DNA of 64,000 nt from Macrothele yani (GCA_039090855.1 CM076995.1:117552770-117616769); one strand, 5' to 3'. Positions 10,953 to 22,262 are shown, numbered from the stretch's first letter. Notes: a model not told the origin generated them from the sequence alone. Program-made: numbers and translations.

Positions 10953-12770
10953 GAGGTTTAACGACCACCGTGAGCAACTCAATGGGCTATAAGCAGTCGC
11001 CCGTCCCTAATTTAGGGTCACTGGTTCCAGGGAAGGGTGAGAGCCAGTGCCGTAAGACAAACACGACATCCATGCCTCACCGGGATTCGAACCCGGGCCC
11101 CTTACGGACGAATGATCAGAGGCCATCGCTTAGACCACTGCACCACCGGGGCGGCGATGGTTTTTGCAATCAACACCTATTATTCAGGTATCGACCCACA
11201 AGGTTAAGGTAACGATGGATGACAATTCGCAGATTGGCCGTGAGTTCCATAACCTCCTGGATAGAGGTGTGCTCTTTCATGCATTACCAAATACTCTTTT
11301 GCCACGCCACATGGGGGCCCTCTCTTATCATGCGTCGTCTGCGTCTATTGCTGGAATTTCTCGTACCCCTCGGGATATCTCACAGCAGTTCAAGCACCAG
11401 GAGGATGCTAATTTTTTCTTGCACACGGACTTTCGATTGGAACAAATCATCTCATTCCTTCGCCTCTTTCCAAGTGTCCGATGAACAACACCACGTTCTA
11501 TCCTGTTCCACAGGAAGTGCCTGATACTGCGTTTCCTCTCCTTGACAATCATGTTTGTAAAATTGTTGGCAAGGACCGTCGCCTTTCTGACGCTCCAAGC
11601 GGAATTCGATTCGCACATGCTAAGGACCTCGCCGTCAGTTGTTGGTCGTTTTTCCCACTAAGAACGCCTTGGCGGATTGCCCTAGAGACGCTACTGTAGA
11701 AATTGGCTCACGCACGTACAGTTTCAAGGTTTTTGCCACTAACTATTGTACTCACTGTCTTACACAAGATCACCCCACTACATCCTGTGTGCGCATACGT
11801 TGTGGCCATTCTTCCCTCTAGCCTTCCAGTGCCGATCACACTAGTTCTTCTACCATCCCCTCTTCTAGTGTTTTGCCAGACGCGACCTCTCCGTCAGACG
11901 CATCTTCCAGTCAAGGACAATGATCCCTTTCCTCCTCTTCCGCACCGTACGGACGTACACCCTCCTTCTGGGTCAGTAGCGATGTCATCCACTACTGATG
12001 TGTCTCCGACGGAGTGTTCCGACTCAGATGTGTCGAGTGGTGCTTCGGCACTCCGACCGACTGGTTCTCCTCTGTGCCTTTCGCATATCGGAACTTCAAC
12101 TACGACAGTGTCTGATGTTCCCCTGATGCCGCACCTTCCTGCTGCCTTGGTTGATGTCCAGCGGTAACCGATGCTGATCGAGAACATACTGATTCCTCGA
12201 CCCAGCTTGTGTTCTCGTCGGATGCTCATCCAGATCCACCAATGGATTCCTCCGCGTCAACTTCGTCTTCGAAACGGACTGGTACTTCCAAAGGCTCTGT
12301 AAAACAGAAAAAGGTAAAACATCTTTCTGTTACTTCTTCTGTGGCCTCATCTAGTGTTCCCGATGTTTCCAGTTCAGATGTTTCTCCGGCTGATGACTCT
12401 TCGAACAGTTTGCATCTTCGTTCTGGCGCTGTCAATTCTCTCTCAGATGATGAGGTTATACAGGCCATTGATGAGTTCTCTCTTGTCCAGACAATAACTA
12501 GCACGCCTCTTCCAATCTGCTCGTACGGTTGTCTGTACCGAAGTATTTCTCCGTTTACTTGATCTTGATCTGTGTGCAGCGGTGATGCAATTTGAAGCGT
12601 ATGTCTCCTTTCTCAAATCATTGAGTGTCACAGATCCTAGATGCCAGGTCTTCATGAGACGTCTCTCCTCGTTGAAATACCTCACTGAGAAACAATTTTG
12701 TGATAATTTGCTTCCTCAAGCAGGTGATGTTCAGCGCTTCTTCCCAACCAGACATTGTTTCTATTGTCCC
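10537..12770 (+). pseudogene. Tx1-like LINE ORF1 (gag-like), diverged and split by a SINE
   Basis: It starts at an ATG near 10537 ('MEAANMAG') and runs through Ser/Pro/Thr-rich sequence. A SINE-1 (10917-11155) interrupts it. It resumes with 'DNSQIGREFHNLLDRGVLFHALPN' and 'HMGALSYHASSASIAG'. At about 11660-11790 it reads 'ALADCPRDATVEIG...ATNYCTHCLTQDHPTTSC', a CX2CX4HX4C zinc knuckle. The layout 'ADCP....VG......C..C' matches ORF1 of the larger LINEs at 14749 and 53691, but the sequence differs. This suggests a second family of the same clade. Ser-rich sequence follows (12209-12500). The frame shifts several times. No endonuclease or reverse transcriptase follows, so the element is truncated or deleted. 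Confidence 0.65.
10917..11155 (-). repeat. SINE-1 copy inserted in LINE ORF1
   Basis: A T-run, then 'gaggtttaacgaccaccgtg', 'cgggattcgaacccggg' and 'agaccactgcaccaccgggg'. The flanking duplication is approximately 'gatggtctttt' (about 10911) and 'gatggtttttg' (about 11156). The SINE therefore arrived after the LINE. Confidence 0.92.
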
Positions 12771-13355
12771 TCACGTACGGCAATATTGTTTCGTGTTTTT
12801 GTTATAGTGCTTTGTGTTTTTCATTTGCTCTCATTGTATGTCTTAGATATCCTAGTGTTTTCCTTTGGCGCGGTTTCATCCATACTAAATTTGTTAACTT
12901 TGTTCTTTTTCCCTTGTTCATATGTTTATAATGGTGTACATGTTCTACTTTGTATCGATGATATGCCGATCTGCTTTTCCTTCTTTGTGTGCATCGTCAT
13001 TTTACTATATGTGCAAATTGATGTATTCTTCTGTTTGCTCTCCAGTTTGTGCTGTGGATAAACCAGATTTTTCCCCTTTATGTTGCACTTTTCAGTGATA
13101 TATCCTATGTATGCATTCCATGATAGCAATAAACTGGGCAGCTTTGGTACCCGTAATTACCAAAACCAAAACCATCGCCATTTCAGTAATTTCACTCTGG
13201 TCATGATGTCGTTCGCTCTTGTCGTTTTCCTTATCCACAAGTTCCTCTTCTTATTTTTCCTGGTTACCCCAAGCATGCTTCTCTCCATGCTCTTTGAGTT
13301 GTGTGCAGTCTTCGTATATCTTTTTTCAGTTAAGGTTAAAAATAGAAAATTTATC
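12771..13355. other. T-rich stretch, possibly 3' part of the truncated LINE
   Basis: Open frames exist (12582-13061 and 13080-13436), but they are low-complexity hydrophobic readings of T-rich DNA. No domain is recognised. Confidence 0.35.
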
Positions 13356-13359
13356 GCCA

Positions 13360-13545
13360 TCCCGGTGCCTGAGTTGTTTGAGGCGCTAGTTTCTTACTGT
13401 TCGTCACAGATGGGTCCTGGTTCGAGTGTCTGGTGAAGAACGGCTAGTGTATGTGTCTGATAGGCTAGCCATTTGCCTTACTTGGAACCAGCATCTCCGA
13501 TGAGTCTCGTAGTGGTAATTAAATAAACAAAAAAGAAAAGGTGAA
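13360..13545 (+). repeat. Degenerate SINE-1 copy
   Basis: 'cccggtgcctgagttgtttg', 'actgttcgtcacagatgggt' and 'cctggttcgagtgtctgg' track the SINE-1 head. 'cttggaaccagcatc' and 'gtagtggtaattaaa' track its body and tail. It is much older than the other copies. Confidence 0.6.
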
Positions 13546-13904
13546 CATTTATTGTCATTGCAAGAAAATTTTCTACATGTGAAAAGTGTATGTTTACATA
13601 CTATAAAATTACTCGTGGTGGTGAATTTCCAACTGTAACAGCAACATCATTCCAAACCTTTTTGGAGCCCACCATGTATACTGATACGCCTGGCAACAAC
13701 TCCTCGCCGCTACGCTTCTGCATCAGTGGTCGAAACAGTTACTTATTTTTCCTGTTTGATTTTTTTACGAAAAAAAGGGGGCGTTTTGAATATGCCTTTA
13801 CCTACTGTTTCAATTAATCAGTTTCATTTAATTTTTCCAATCAACCGACACATAAACAAATTCTTTTTCTAACTGCACTCCCTTGCGACATGGAATCGTC
13901 AACT
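13546..13904. other. Spacer, no gene seen
   Basis: AT-rich, with no recognised motif or repeat. Confidence 0.4.
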
Positions 13905-14085
13905 TCTTTCAACTTTTTTCCTGTTATCTCTGCCGTCCGCTTCTTTCAACTAAAAGCAAACTTTTCCCTTTATCTCTCTATCGCCTTCTTCTTTCATCCA
14001 GAAATAAATGTTTTTCCTTTATTTCTCTACCATCTACTTCTTTTATCCAGAAGAAATGTTTCTCGCTTTTATTTCTCTAAACAAA
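13905..14085. repeat. Minisatellite, about 55 bp pyrimidine-rich unit
   Basis: About three imperfect units carry 'cctttatttctctaccatct' and 'cttcttttatccagaagaaa'. The last two are best preserved. The unit is pyrimidine-rich on the plus strand. Confidence 0.65.
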
Positions 14086-14279
14086 AAATCGTTCGCGTTT
14101 TAGCGTCTCGTCGTTCAGTGTCCTCACGTCACTCACGTTTGCCTTCTGTGTCAGCTCGTCATTTTAGAGACAAAAGTAAACAAAATAAAAATGAAAAAAG
14201 GGTTAGGAGCTTCATGTAGCTGCCCCCCCCTCCCTCTGCATACACGATACCTCCGAATCTTTAAGTCAATTCAAAAACG

Positions 14280-14316
14280 ACTGCCCATTGAGTTTCTCAC
14301 GGTGGTCGTTAAACCT
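14280..14316 (+). repeat. SINE-1 3' tail fragment
   Basis: 'actgcccattgagtttctca' followed by 'cggtggtcgttaaacctc' equals the SINE-1 3' end with no body or head. The surrounding 14086-14711 shows no gene. Confidence 0.75.
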
Positions 14317-14711
14317 CGTTATATCACGCCACGCATCTTTATGTTCGGCGCGATAAATCTACTTCCAAAAGCGGAAGTGGAAGAATTATTTTTGTATTCG
14401 ATAGGTGGAACTAATTGAAAGCTTGTTCATGCATTTGTTGCTTTGTGCCATCCAAAGTTTCCGATAGATGGCGCAGATGCATACTTTTACTAGGGGATGG
14501 AAATGTACATTCGCGTTCAACGCTTTATCGGTGCTCATAAAGAACCGATTTGGAAATTTCTTTTTCGTATATGACACCTGCAAATAGAGCAAAACTTATG
14601 ATGCATTTCTGAAATCTTTTCTGATAAAAAACATGTTTTCGCTGAGTAGCGTAGATTTAGATTTGGAGTTTAGCAATATCTCCGTTTCTCTAATATCAAA
14701 CTGGAAACCTC

Positions 14712-14748
14712 TGCTGCCCTGGTGGCGCGGTGGTCTAAGCGATGGCTT
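14712..14748 (+). repeat. 5' head of the SINE-1 copy hosting LINE copy 1
   Basis: 'tgctgccctggtggcgcgg' and 'tggtctaagcgatggctt' match the first ~37 bases of SINE-1, including the A box. The sequence then passes directly into the LINE. The rest of the same SINE resumes at 20931. 'gcgatggctt' (14739-14748) is repeated at 20931-20940. Confidence 0.92.
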
Positions 14749-14963
14749 TGTAAAGGTTTGTTGACCTGTGCTCCGTGTTTGACCTGCATTTATTGGTGTT
14801 CTTTTGTGTGTGTGCCGTCATTTTGTGTATCTCCTGTGTTGTGAACGTCTCCTGTGTCGATTGAGTCCGACCTTGACGTCCTGTAAGTAAAACTTTACTT
14901 GTACTAACTCTTTTTCCGTCCTGCCTTTGCCCAGGGTCGGGTTTAGCAGGCAAGCCATTGCAA

Positions 14964-16757
14964 ATGGCGGCGACCGCATCTAATAGGCCAGGTCTGAAGC
15001 CTGATAGCAAAGCTCCGCCCCCGCCTGACCACGTTCGGTTAACGTCACTACCACACGCAGCTGGTTTCCAAGCCGCGTTATCTGATGTTACCACCTCTTC
15101 TTCCAACTTTATGGATGTTGATTTCCCGACAATTTCCACCACAGTGACGTCATTAACTTCTTCAGTATCCGTTGCCTCTGGCACTTCATCTGCTCCTGCG
15201 AGCACTGCGTCTCGACCTTCCCCATCTCCGCCCATTCCGACGTCAACTCTACTTTATGCTTCCGTTGTGAAGGGTACCAGTTCATCTTCCTCTACAGCGA
15301 AGAATCCATGTACAACGCCCCTTGATATGATTGTCACTAGAGAGAATAAGAAATTACGCATCGAAATTCCGGAAACTTCAGCTACTGGGCAAGAGGTACA
15401 GAAACTTGGCATATGTTTGATGCCCTCCCGGACACCAGCCTTAAAAAATATTCCTTAGCCGTCCGCCAAATCCTCCCTAAGGGAGCGATCACCCATATGG
15501 CAAGGAAACCCAGGACTGTTCTCATCTCTTTTGCGAAGCCAGAGTTTGTGGAGCGCGTCTTATCTGACGGACTGCATGTTGGGGATCATACCTTATACTG
15601 GTAGTCCCGCTCACGCAGCGCCCCATACTTGTTACGTGCTACCCCGTACCACCAGAAATCAAGGACCATTACTTAATGGCGGCCCTTTCCCGTTGTGGAA
15701 AAGTAGTTGGTTCCATTTCCACTCTGTCTTCCGCACCAACAGACCCAGATGACAGGAACATCTTAGGTCTGCGTCGCCAAGCAAGGATCCTGTTAACTAC
15801 TGCAGATTCCATTGCTGATTGCCCTACTGACCTCACTGCGGTTGTAGGGAAGCATATTTTCCGGATCGATATCGTTATTGCCTTGCATTGTTTTCAATGC
15901 AAGGCATATGGCCACATCCAATCACGTTGTCCACATGTATCTGCCAAGCCACCTATTTCCATACCGCCCGAAGTCAACACCCCACCCTCAACACCAGTTT
16001 CTCTGGCCACACCAAGTTCGGCTCCACAGACGTCCTTGATCCCTGCTACTGTTGTCCCAGAGGCTTCTCCCCCAGCAAATGATGATTCATCATCAGTCTC
16101 CAAGTCTTCGATATCTACTACAGGGACTTTGGCCACCTCTCCATCGTTGGACCCACTTGCTGCTGTGGTACCTCTACGTTCTTCGGAGGGTATTATCTCA
16201 GAAAAGGAATGCAACCCCTCCGTCGCGTTGCTTCATCTTCTTCCCTTGGATCCCCTAATGTGGAGTCAGATCTAACTGTCCTACACCCACCAGCTTCTCC
16301 CGGCGTTCCCACGTTGAAACGTACCAGACAGAGTTCAATCTCGCCGGTGACGTCTTCTCCACGCTGCTCTCGTTCCCGTTCGCCAATTCGACAGTCTTTC
16401 TCTCCAACAGCAGTTCCTACATCTCTTAAGTCCCCAGCTGTTCCGAAATTGTTGGATCAAAAAGCTTTCGCAGAATATCTGGAAACTTTCCCGGCATTAG
16501 ACGGGCCACTGGCGCCGTCTGATCTTGCTCTCATCATACTCAATCAACCGTCACGTCATCTCAAGCAGCTAGACTGCGTTCAATCACGTAATGCTCAGCT
16601 TCCTACTATTATCACCAAACTTCAGAATCTACTTGCTCTTTTGCCGAAAATTGACACAGTCACTAATGCGCAGACATCTAACTTAAAGAAACGTGTAACC
16701 AGTCTTCACAGAAGTGCTGATAGTAATATTCAACCACTACAACCTCCTTCAAGTTAA
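14964..16757 (+). pseudogene. Tx1-like ORF1 (RNA-binding gag-like protein), copy 1
   Basis: The likely start is the ATG at 14964 ('MAATASNRPGLKPD'), the first in this frame after the leader; the same ATG exists in copy 2 (53907). A Ser/Thr/Pro-rich N-terminus of about 120 residues precedes a folded, RRM-like region ('SLKKYSLAVRQILP...MARKPRTVLISF...GLHVGDHTL'). A CX2CX4HX4C knuckle 'CFQCKAYGHIQSRC' lies at 15889-15930. A second Ser/Pro-rich part with an SR-like stretch ('RCSRSRSPIRQSFS') precedes a conserved end ('LLDQKAFAEYLETFPALDG', about 16450-16510). Against copy 2 it has lost bases near 15397 and has a shift near 15600, so the frame changes several times. Such proteins bind the element's RNA in the RNP. 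The full length would be about 600 residues. Confidence 0.85.
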
Positions 16758-19700
16758 AATTACTTTCTTTCAACTGTAAGGGATGCTCCGTCCCTCCTAC
16801 CAATGTGTTAGTGTTTGAAGACATTACACCGCATGATGCGGATATCTTATTACTACAGGAGACTGTCATCCCAACACCCCATACCACCGGTGGCGAACCT
16901 GGCCATTTCATTTCTACCATGTCCATCGACTTAGTCTTCACGCAGGACTCGCGGTGGCCATCCATTTTCGTCTTCGATCCTTCATTACTGATATCTCGGT
17001 CAAACCGATTTATCGTGACCTCCTGCAGCTTCTGTCCTTCCGACTTCACAACTTCCGATACCATATCTTCAACATCTATGTTTCCGGCAATCAACAGTAT
17101 GCAGACTGTCTTTTTGAGCATTTTGTTTCCTGTGTTCAAGGTCTTCCGGCCACTGATATTGTCATCTTAGGTAGTGATTTTAACTGCACCCTTGATCCAT
17201 CCCTCGACAGATCGGACGGTTCCACGGATACCAGGTATTTTCTTACCAGAGCATTTTCTACAGCCATCAACCAGCTGCAACTCCAAGATTCTTTTCGACA
17301 CCTGCACCCATTTCTTCGTTCGCACACCTGGCGCTCCTACTCCACTTCCTCCCCTACAACTGCCCGACTTGACCGGTTTTATGTTTCTTCAATTCTTCTT
17401 CCTTCAGTTGTCTCCATTTCTCACACACCGACAGTTTCTTCCGACCACAGCTGTGTCGTAATGTGTCTTCAGACCGGTCCATCTCCTCGGCAATACTACC
17501 GTACTTGGACCCTTGATGATGATCTTTTACTTGATTAAGCTTACGTAAATTCCATCCAATCGCAGCTCCAGCAAGCCTTATATACGCTCCCTTTTGCTTC
17601 TTGTCCCTTGCAACACTGGTCCCAAATTCTTCTTTATACCAAATAATATTCCCACGAAAAACGTACTGCCGCCTCTATGAGGATTGATGTGCACGCTCAA
17701 TTTTTTCCACCCTAGACCTTGATTCTCCGCTGTTTTCTCATTACCAAGCTGAACTTCGTGCCTTGCTACTTCCTGTCTGCCAACAAGCTCTTCACCGCCT
17801 CAAGCTCCTTTATCTCCAGCCAAATCTATGTGAACAGGTTCAACAACTGGAATTCCACAAACGTTCTGCTCATCACCTCCGTCATCTGAAGTTACCCGAT
17901 GGAACTGTTACTAATGACCCCACTATCATTTGCTCCGGTGTTAGAAGATATTTCCAGTCACGTTTTGCTCAGTTCCAGTCAAATTCTCCGCATGCTGATC
18001 CGATTCTTCGTGCCTTACCACATATTCCATCGCATCTTGTTACATCTCTTTCTATGCCTATCACACCAGCAGAAGTAGTACAGTCACTTGCCTTACTTAA
18101 CTGTCACTCGTCACCTGGTCCTGACGGGTTTACAGTTAATTTCTTTCGTACGTTTTCCTCTTTCCTACACCCTCTCCTATTGCCTTGTTTTACAGCTGCT
18201 TTTTCCTTATCTGTTCTTCCCCCCGCTTTTACTCTAGCTCACATCATTCTTCTTCCCAAGAAGGGGTGTCTGCTGGAGTTGGATAACTGGCGTCCTATAT
18301 CCATCCTTAATGTTGACTACAAGATTTATACTAAAATACTCTCCCTTCGATTGAACCCTGTCCTCCCCACCGTCATACATCCCGATCAAACCTACATCAT
18401 CCCTGGCCGAAGCATTCATACTAATATTAATCTCCTCCGTGACTCATATTGCTTTTGTCCACCTTTCCTCCGAACCTTTAGCCTTCCTCAATCTCGATCA
18501 GAGGCAGGCCTTTGATAACGTGAGTCATCAGTGGCTTGCCTCTGTGCTCTCTGCCTTCGGTTTCCCATCTGTCTTCATCACAGCCCTCCCTGCCCTGTAC
18601 CAGGACTCAGTTGTCCATATCCGGACGGCCTCCTTCCTTACAGCCCCCATTCCGTTTCGTAAGAGCATCCGTCAAGGATGTCCTCTTTCCGGACAACTTT
18701 TCTCTCTAGTCTTTGAGCCTTTTCTTTGCTCTATCCGTTCTCTTCTACAACCTCCCCCTCCACCATTCAGCATAGCACCAGGCACCATTCTATCGTTCTT
18801 ACTGCCTACGCCGATGATCTCACAGTTCTCATCCGAGAAGAATGGCATTTCACAATTGTTCTTGCATGGTATCAAGTGTATGCTGCGGCTTCCGGTGCTT
18901 CGTTAAACCTTTCAAAGTGTGCAGGCTTGCGGTGTGGCTCCTGGAGACATCGCCCCGATGCACCGTGGGGCGCTCATTGGACTTCCACCAGTCAAAAGAT
19001 ACTTGGGGTGCACATTGGCAGCCGGGTCTCAGCAGCGGCTGCCACCTGGAGACCCCTCGTCAGGAAACTACGTCACACCGCTGCTTACTGGTCCAAGCTC
19101 AAGTGCTGTTTGACCTACCACAGTCGTGCACGGCTTGCTGGCACCCACATCCTCTCGTTAGTTTATCATTCCTGGATTGCACAACCGCCACCAGCCTACG
19201 TTCAAACTGCAACAACATCAGCAATGCTCAGCATTGTTTGGTCATCTACTCATTGGGTATCTTCCTCAGTATTGTCTCTACCTTCGACTTGTGGTGGCCT
19301 CAATATGCCAGAGATTACCATACGTTATAAAGCTGTAAGAATTTTCAGTTTCCTCCGTTTGACAGTTCAACCAGACTCTTCCGCTTCCATTATTCTGCTT
19401 AATGTTCTGACTTCCCCCCTTAATCCCTGCCTCACCGTCCATCTTCTTCTCAAGATGGATATTCAACCTGTCATACCCCCCTCCGTTTTCCTCTAATCTA
19501 CCATGAAGCTGTTCAGTTCCTTCGTTCTTTACCGCTCATTCGTCAACATTCCTTTTCCACTCTTGATCTTCCTTCCGAGACTCTTTTTTTCTCCTCCGTC
19601 CACCATCCCCCTACTGCCAACTTTTTGTTTTTCCCCGCATGGTCTCCGTTTCCCAACTGGTCCTCCCCGATTTTTCATGGAAACCCGTTTCCGACCTTTT

Positions 19701-20520
19701 TCCCACCCTCCCACCCTCGCCCGAACTCTCTGATAACTTCTGCCAACTTAAACATGCTCTTCAACCACTATTTCCTTCCCTAGTCGATTCCTCTGGCCTC
19801 CTTTCCGTTTCCTCTGCCTCTCTCCCTTTCCCGTTCTTCCTCCTCTTCTCCGGTGACCTCCTCCCTCTCCACAGTCTTTCCACCCGCACCCTGCACCGTT
19901 TTCTCCGTTCTTCTTCTGCGGTACCTTGCCCTATTCCCTCTGTTCCTTCTTTTGCACTAACCTCGGTCTGGTCTACTGCCCAACATTCACCGGCCCTCTC
20001 CTCAGAACTTAATGTGCACTGGAGGTTTTTGCACAATCGACTGCCTGTCCCTTCGACTTTGCTCCGGAGAAATATAGTATCATCAAATCTCTGTTCTTTT
20101 TGTAACGTCGTTGGAGACGTCTTACACATGTTTGTTTACTGTCCGACGCTGCTCCCACTATTTCACAGTATGTTCCAACTTGCACATCCTTCTTGTACCA
20201 GTGATCTCACCCTAGAAGATTATCGTTTCCTCGGCCACAGTTCTACAAGTTTCTCCTCTATTTTACCAGTTCGTTCGTATTTATTTATCCTAGCTAAATA
20301 TATTATTTTCTCTCACCTGCTACAGTTACAAGATCCAGATACTATCACATTCACTACCTCCTTGGTTGCACACTACCGCAACAGGGTTAAAGCCAGACTC
20401 ACCCTGGAATACTCCTTGGGAAATGACACGGCACGGTTACCTGCCTTCTTCAAAACATGGTCGCCGTGTCGTCCCTGGTTTCGGTTTTCTAGTGCCCAGA
20501 CTGTTCATCTGCTGTTTTAA
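16754..20520 (+). pseudogene. Tx1-like ORF2 (endonuclease-reverse transcriptase), copy 1
   Basis: The frame opens across the ORF1 stop with 'LKLLSFNCKG' and 'DILLLQET', the Asn and Glu blocks of an APE-type endonuclease. It continues through 'GSDFNCTLD' (about 17170; GGDFN in copy 2), 'SHTWRSYS', 'ARLDRFYVS' and 'SSDHSCVV' (about 17435). Reverse transcriptase follows: 'SSPGPDGFTVNFF' (about 18110), 'LLPKKG' and 'NWRPISIL', 'LDQRQAFDNVSH' (about 18499), 'IRQGCPLSGQLFSLVFEP' (about 18667) and the catalytic 'YADD' (18807-18818). A C-terminal Cys/His motif 'CSFCNVVGDVLHMFVYC' spans 20092-20141. A 4-base loss at about 16863, a stop at 17536 and further shifts make it non-functional. The product would nick the target and copy element RNA onto it. 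The intact length would be about 1,250 residues. Confidence 0.9.
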
Positions 20521-20930
20521 TAAACCTACGTCGGAACTTTCAAAATTTTTACTGTTCCCTCACCATGTTTCCTCCTGGAACTGGATTGTGGTTGCTTCCT
20601 GCTGATGTCACCTTTTGTACACAGTTCTCTTCATCCTCACAGTGACTCTCTGCCACCAGTGATTCCCATGTCACTAGAACTGCGCGATTTTTTTTTCTGT
20701 AAATTGTTTCGCTCCAGTGATGTTCCAAGACTTCAATGAGCAATTATCCCAGAGCTACTGCTGTTTACAGCAAATAATGCAATGCCTGTCATTGCTCATT
20801 TGTACAATTATCATTTCATTGTAAATATCTACATTTTGTTTTATTTCTCCCCTTCTCTCACACTGCGTGTAAGGTTGGGGATGTTCTGTTGTAATTCTTT
20901 TAAGTGAATAAAAGCGAATATTGAAACTAG

Positions 20931-21127
20931 GCGATGGCTTCTGATCATTCGTCAGAGATGGGTCTGGGTTCGAATCCCGGTGAGGCATGGGCGTTGTGTT
21001 TGTCTTACTGCGCTGGCTGTCTCCCTACCTTGGAACCTGTGGCCCTAAATTAGGGACGGCCGATTGATTTGAGTTGCTCACGGTGGTCGTTAAACCTCCA
21101 ATCAAAAAAAAAAAAAAAAAAAAAAAA
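20931..21127 (+). repeat. 3' remainder of the SINE-1 copy hosting LINE copy 1
   Basis: It starts with the duplicated 'gcgatggctt' and continues as SINE-1 ('ctgatcattcgtcagagatg', B box 'gggttcgaatcccgg', tail 'cacggtggtcgttaaacctc', A-run). It has no A box of its own, because that part lies at 14712-14748. Confidence 0.92.
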
Positions 21128-21879
21128 GAACAGAAACCTTCTCTTATAACATTTGCTGGCATTATACATCGCAATACACAAACTATCACATTTCTGCTTT
21201 TTTTTTTTTTCAGGTGCCCCATTTTATTACGAGGAATGTAAAAATATATTTGCATTTGTCACTACATTTGCGCTATTAAACGTCCTTCTTTTAAAGTTAT
21301 TCATCCGGTTTGTTGCAGCCAAACAACGACTTTTTATACACCTTTTATATCTTTTGTGATAAAACTTTCCCGGTTGGTATAGATAGAAGAATCGGATTGC
21401 GATTTTAAAAAGCGGGAGGGATAAGGTGCTTTGCAGTTTAAGAATGAGAAACGTTACCTTCACATAAAAGGAAATGATGATTTCTACAGAAAAATAGATG
21501 AATGCATTCTTTTTCGAGAGATACACAGTAGTAGCAAAACATTGTGACTCTACCTCTCTCCTTGGTTAAAGGTTTCAAAATAATATCAAGATATTCTTAT
21601 GAACTGGAGCAATTATGCACATAGCATATAGGATCTGACTGTGCACTTCTCGTGACACAAGGTAATAAATATATGTCTTTTCTCATTGGCTTCCGCAAGA
21701 AAATGAAGCCTCAGAATTAAAGCTTATGTCCCTAATAGATATAGTGTGTCCCATAAATGCGGTATGAACTTGTTTCTCTGCCCAAATTAATAATTCCGTT
21801 TTAAGAAATTGCGCACTTATTTTTCTCGTTTCCAGTTCGGGGGTACACACGTGTGAAGATCAATGGTGCGTGAAGCGGT
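21128..21879. other. AT-rich spacer, no gene seen
   Basis: A T-run lies at 21199-21210. Nothing else is recognised. Confidence 0.4.
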
Positions 21880-22012
21880 ATTTATGACACGTGAAGTATC
21901 AGTCGGAGCTGAAATTATGGTTGAAATGGAAAAGGAACGAAATCCCCCCCTTTCCCGGAAAAGGGTATGATCCTCGGATACAGAGGAAAGATTGGCAGTA
22001 TCCGCGAGGGTC

Positions 22013-22077
22013 AAGCTTTGCCGGCTGTTCACAGGCTGTCGTTGTTAAACGACAGCCTGTGAACAGCCGGCAAAGCT
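22013..22077. repeat. Perfect palindrome, about 31 bp arms
   Basis: 'aagctttgccggctgttcac' and onward to 'ctgtcgtt', then 'gtt', then the exact reverse complement ending 'gccggcaaagctt'. The loop is about 3 bases. Confidence 0.9.
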
Positions 22078-22126
22078 TTTTCCATCATCTACTCTGGGTA
22101 CACCCAGAGTAGATGATGGAAAAAGG
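22078..22126. repeat. Second palindrome directly adjoining the first
   Basis: 'ttttccatcatctactctgg' and its reverse complement 'ccagagtagatgatggaaaa' are separated by 'gtacac' or fewer bases. Confidence 0.9.
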
Positions 22127-22184
22127 CGCAACGCATAACCGTCAGGCAGGTGTTGGACTGCCACGGCACGTTTGCAGCCAGAAA

Positions 22185-22262
22185 GCTTGCTCCGTTTGCA
22201 GCCAGAAAGCTTGCTCCGTTTGCAGCCAGAAAGCTTGCTACCTAGCTGCTCATCGTTTGCAG
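22185..22262. repeat. Tandem 24-mer, three copies
   Basis: 'cgtttgcagccagaaagctt' + 'gctc' is repeated three times in phase (8-codon unit). A weaker echo lies at about 22254 ('cgtttgcagtcagagaac'). Confidence 0.9.

Larger units (their letters stand above)
14749..20930 (+). mobile_element. Tx1-clade non-LTR retrotransposon, copy 1, inside a SINE-1
   Basis: About 6.2 kb: a 5' leader of about 215 bp, ORF1, ORF2 and a 3' UTR of about 410 bp ending 'aagcgaatattgaaacta' without an A-tail. The clade call rests on an APE-type endonuclease, the RT form 'LLPKKG..LELDNWRPISIL..DYKI.TK', 'HPDQTY..PGRSIHTNI', 'AYADDLTV', 'GASLN..K' and a C-terminal Cys/His motif, the combination seen in L1/Tx1-type elements. 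It is bordered by the exact 10-bp duplication 'gcgatggctt'. Copy 2 (53691-59900) differs by only a few percent by eye. Both copies carry frameshifts and stops. Confidence 0.93.

Noticed and set aside
10537..10992. 151-codon open frame as a gene
   Set aside because: Its C-terminus is the T-run of a SINE. Only the first part belongs to a LINE ORF1.
12582..13436. Two hydrophobic open frames as membrane proteins
   Set aside because: They are low-complexity readings of T-rich DNA downstream of a truncated LINE, with no homologous pattern.
14712..14748. The SINE head as the LINE's own 5' end (chimeric LINE)
   Set aside because: The rest of the SINE continues after the LINE 3' end with a duplicated junction, which indicates insertion into a pre-existing SINE.
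22185..22262. Possible CRISPR-like direct repeats
   Set aside because: The three 24-mers are contiguous with no spacers, and they lie inside a eukaryotic transposase relic.
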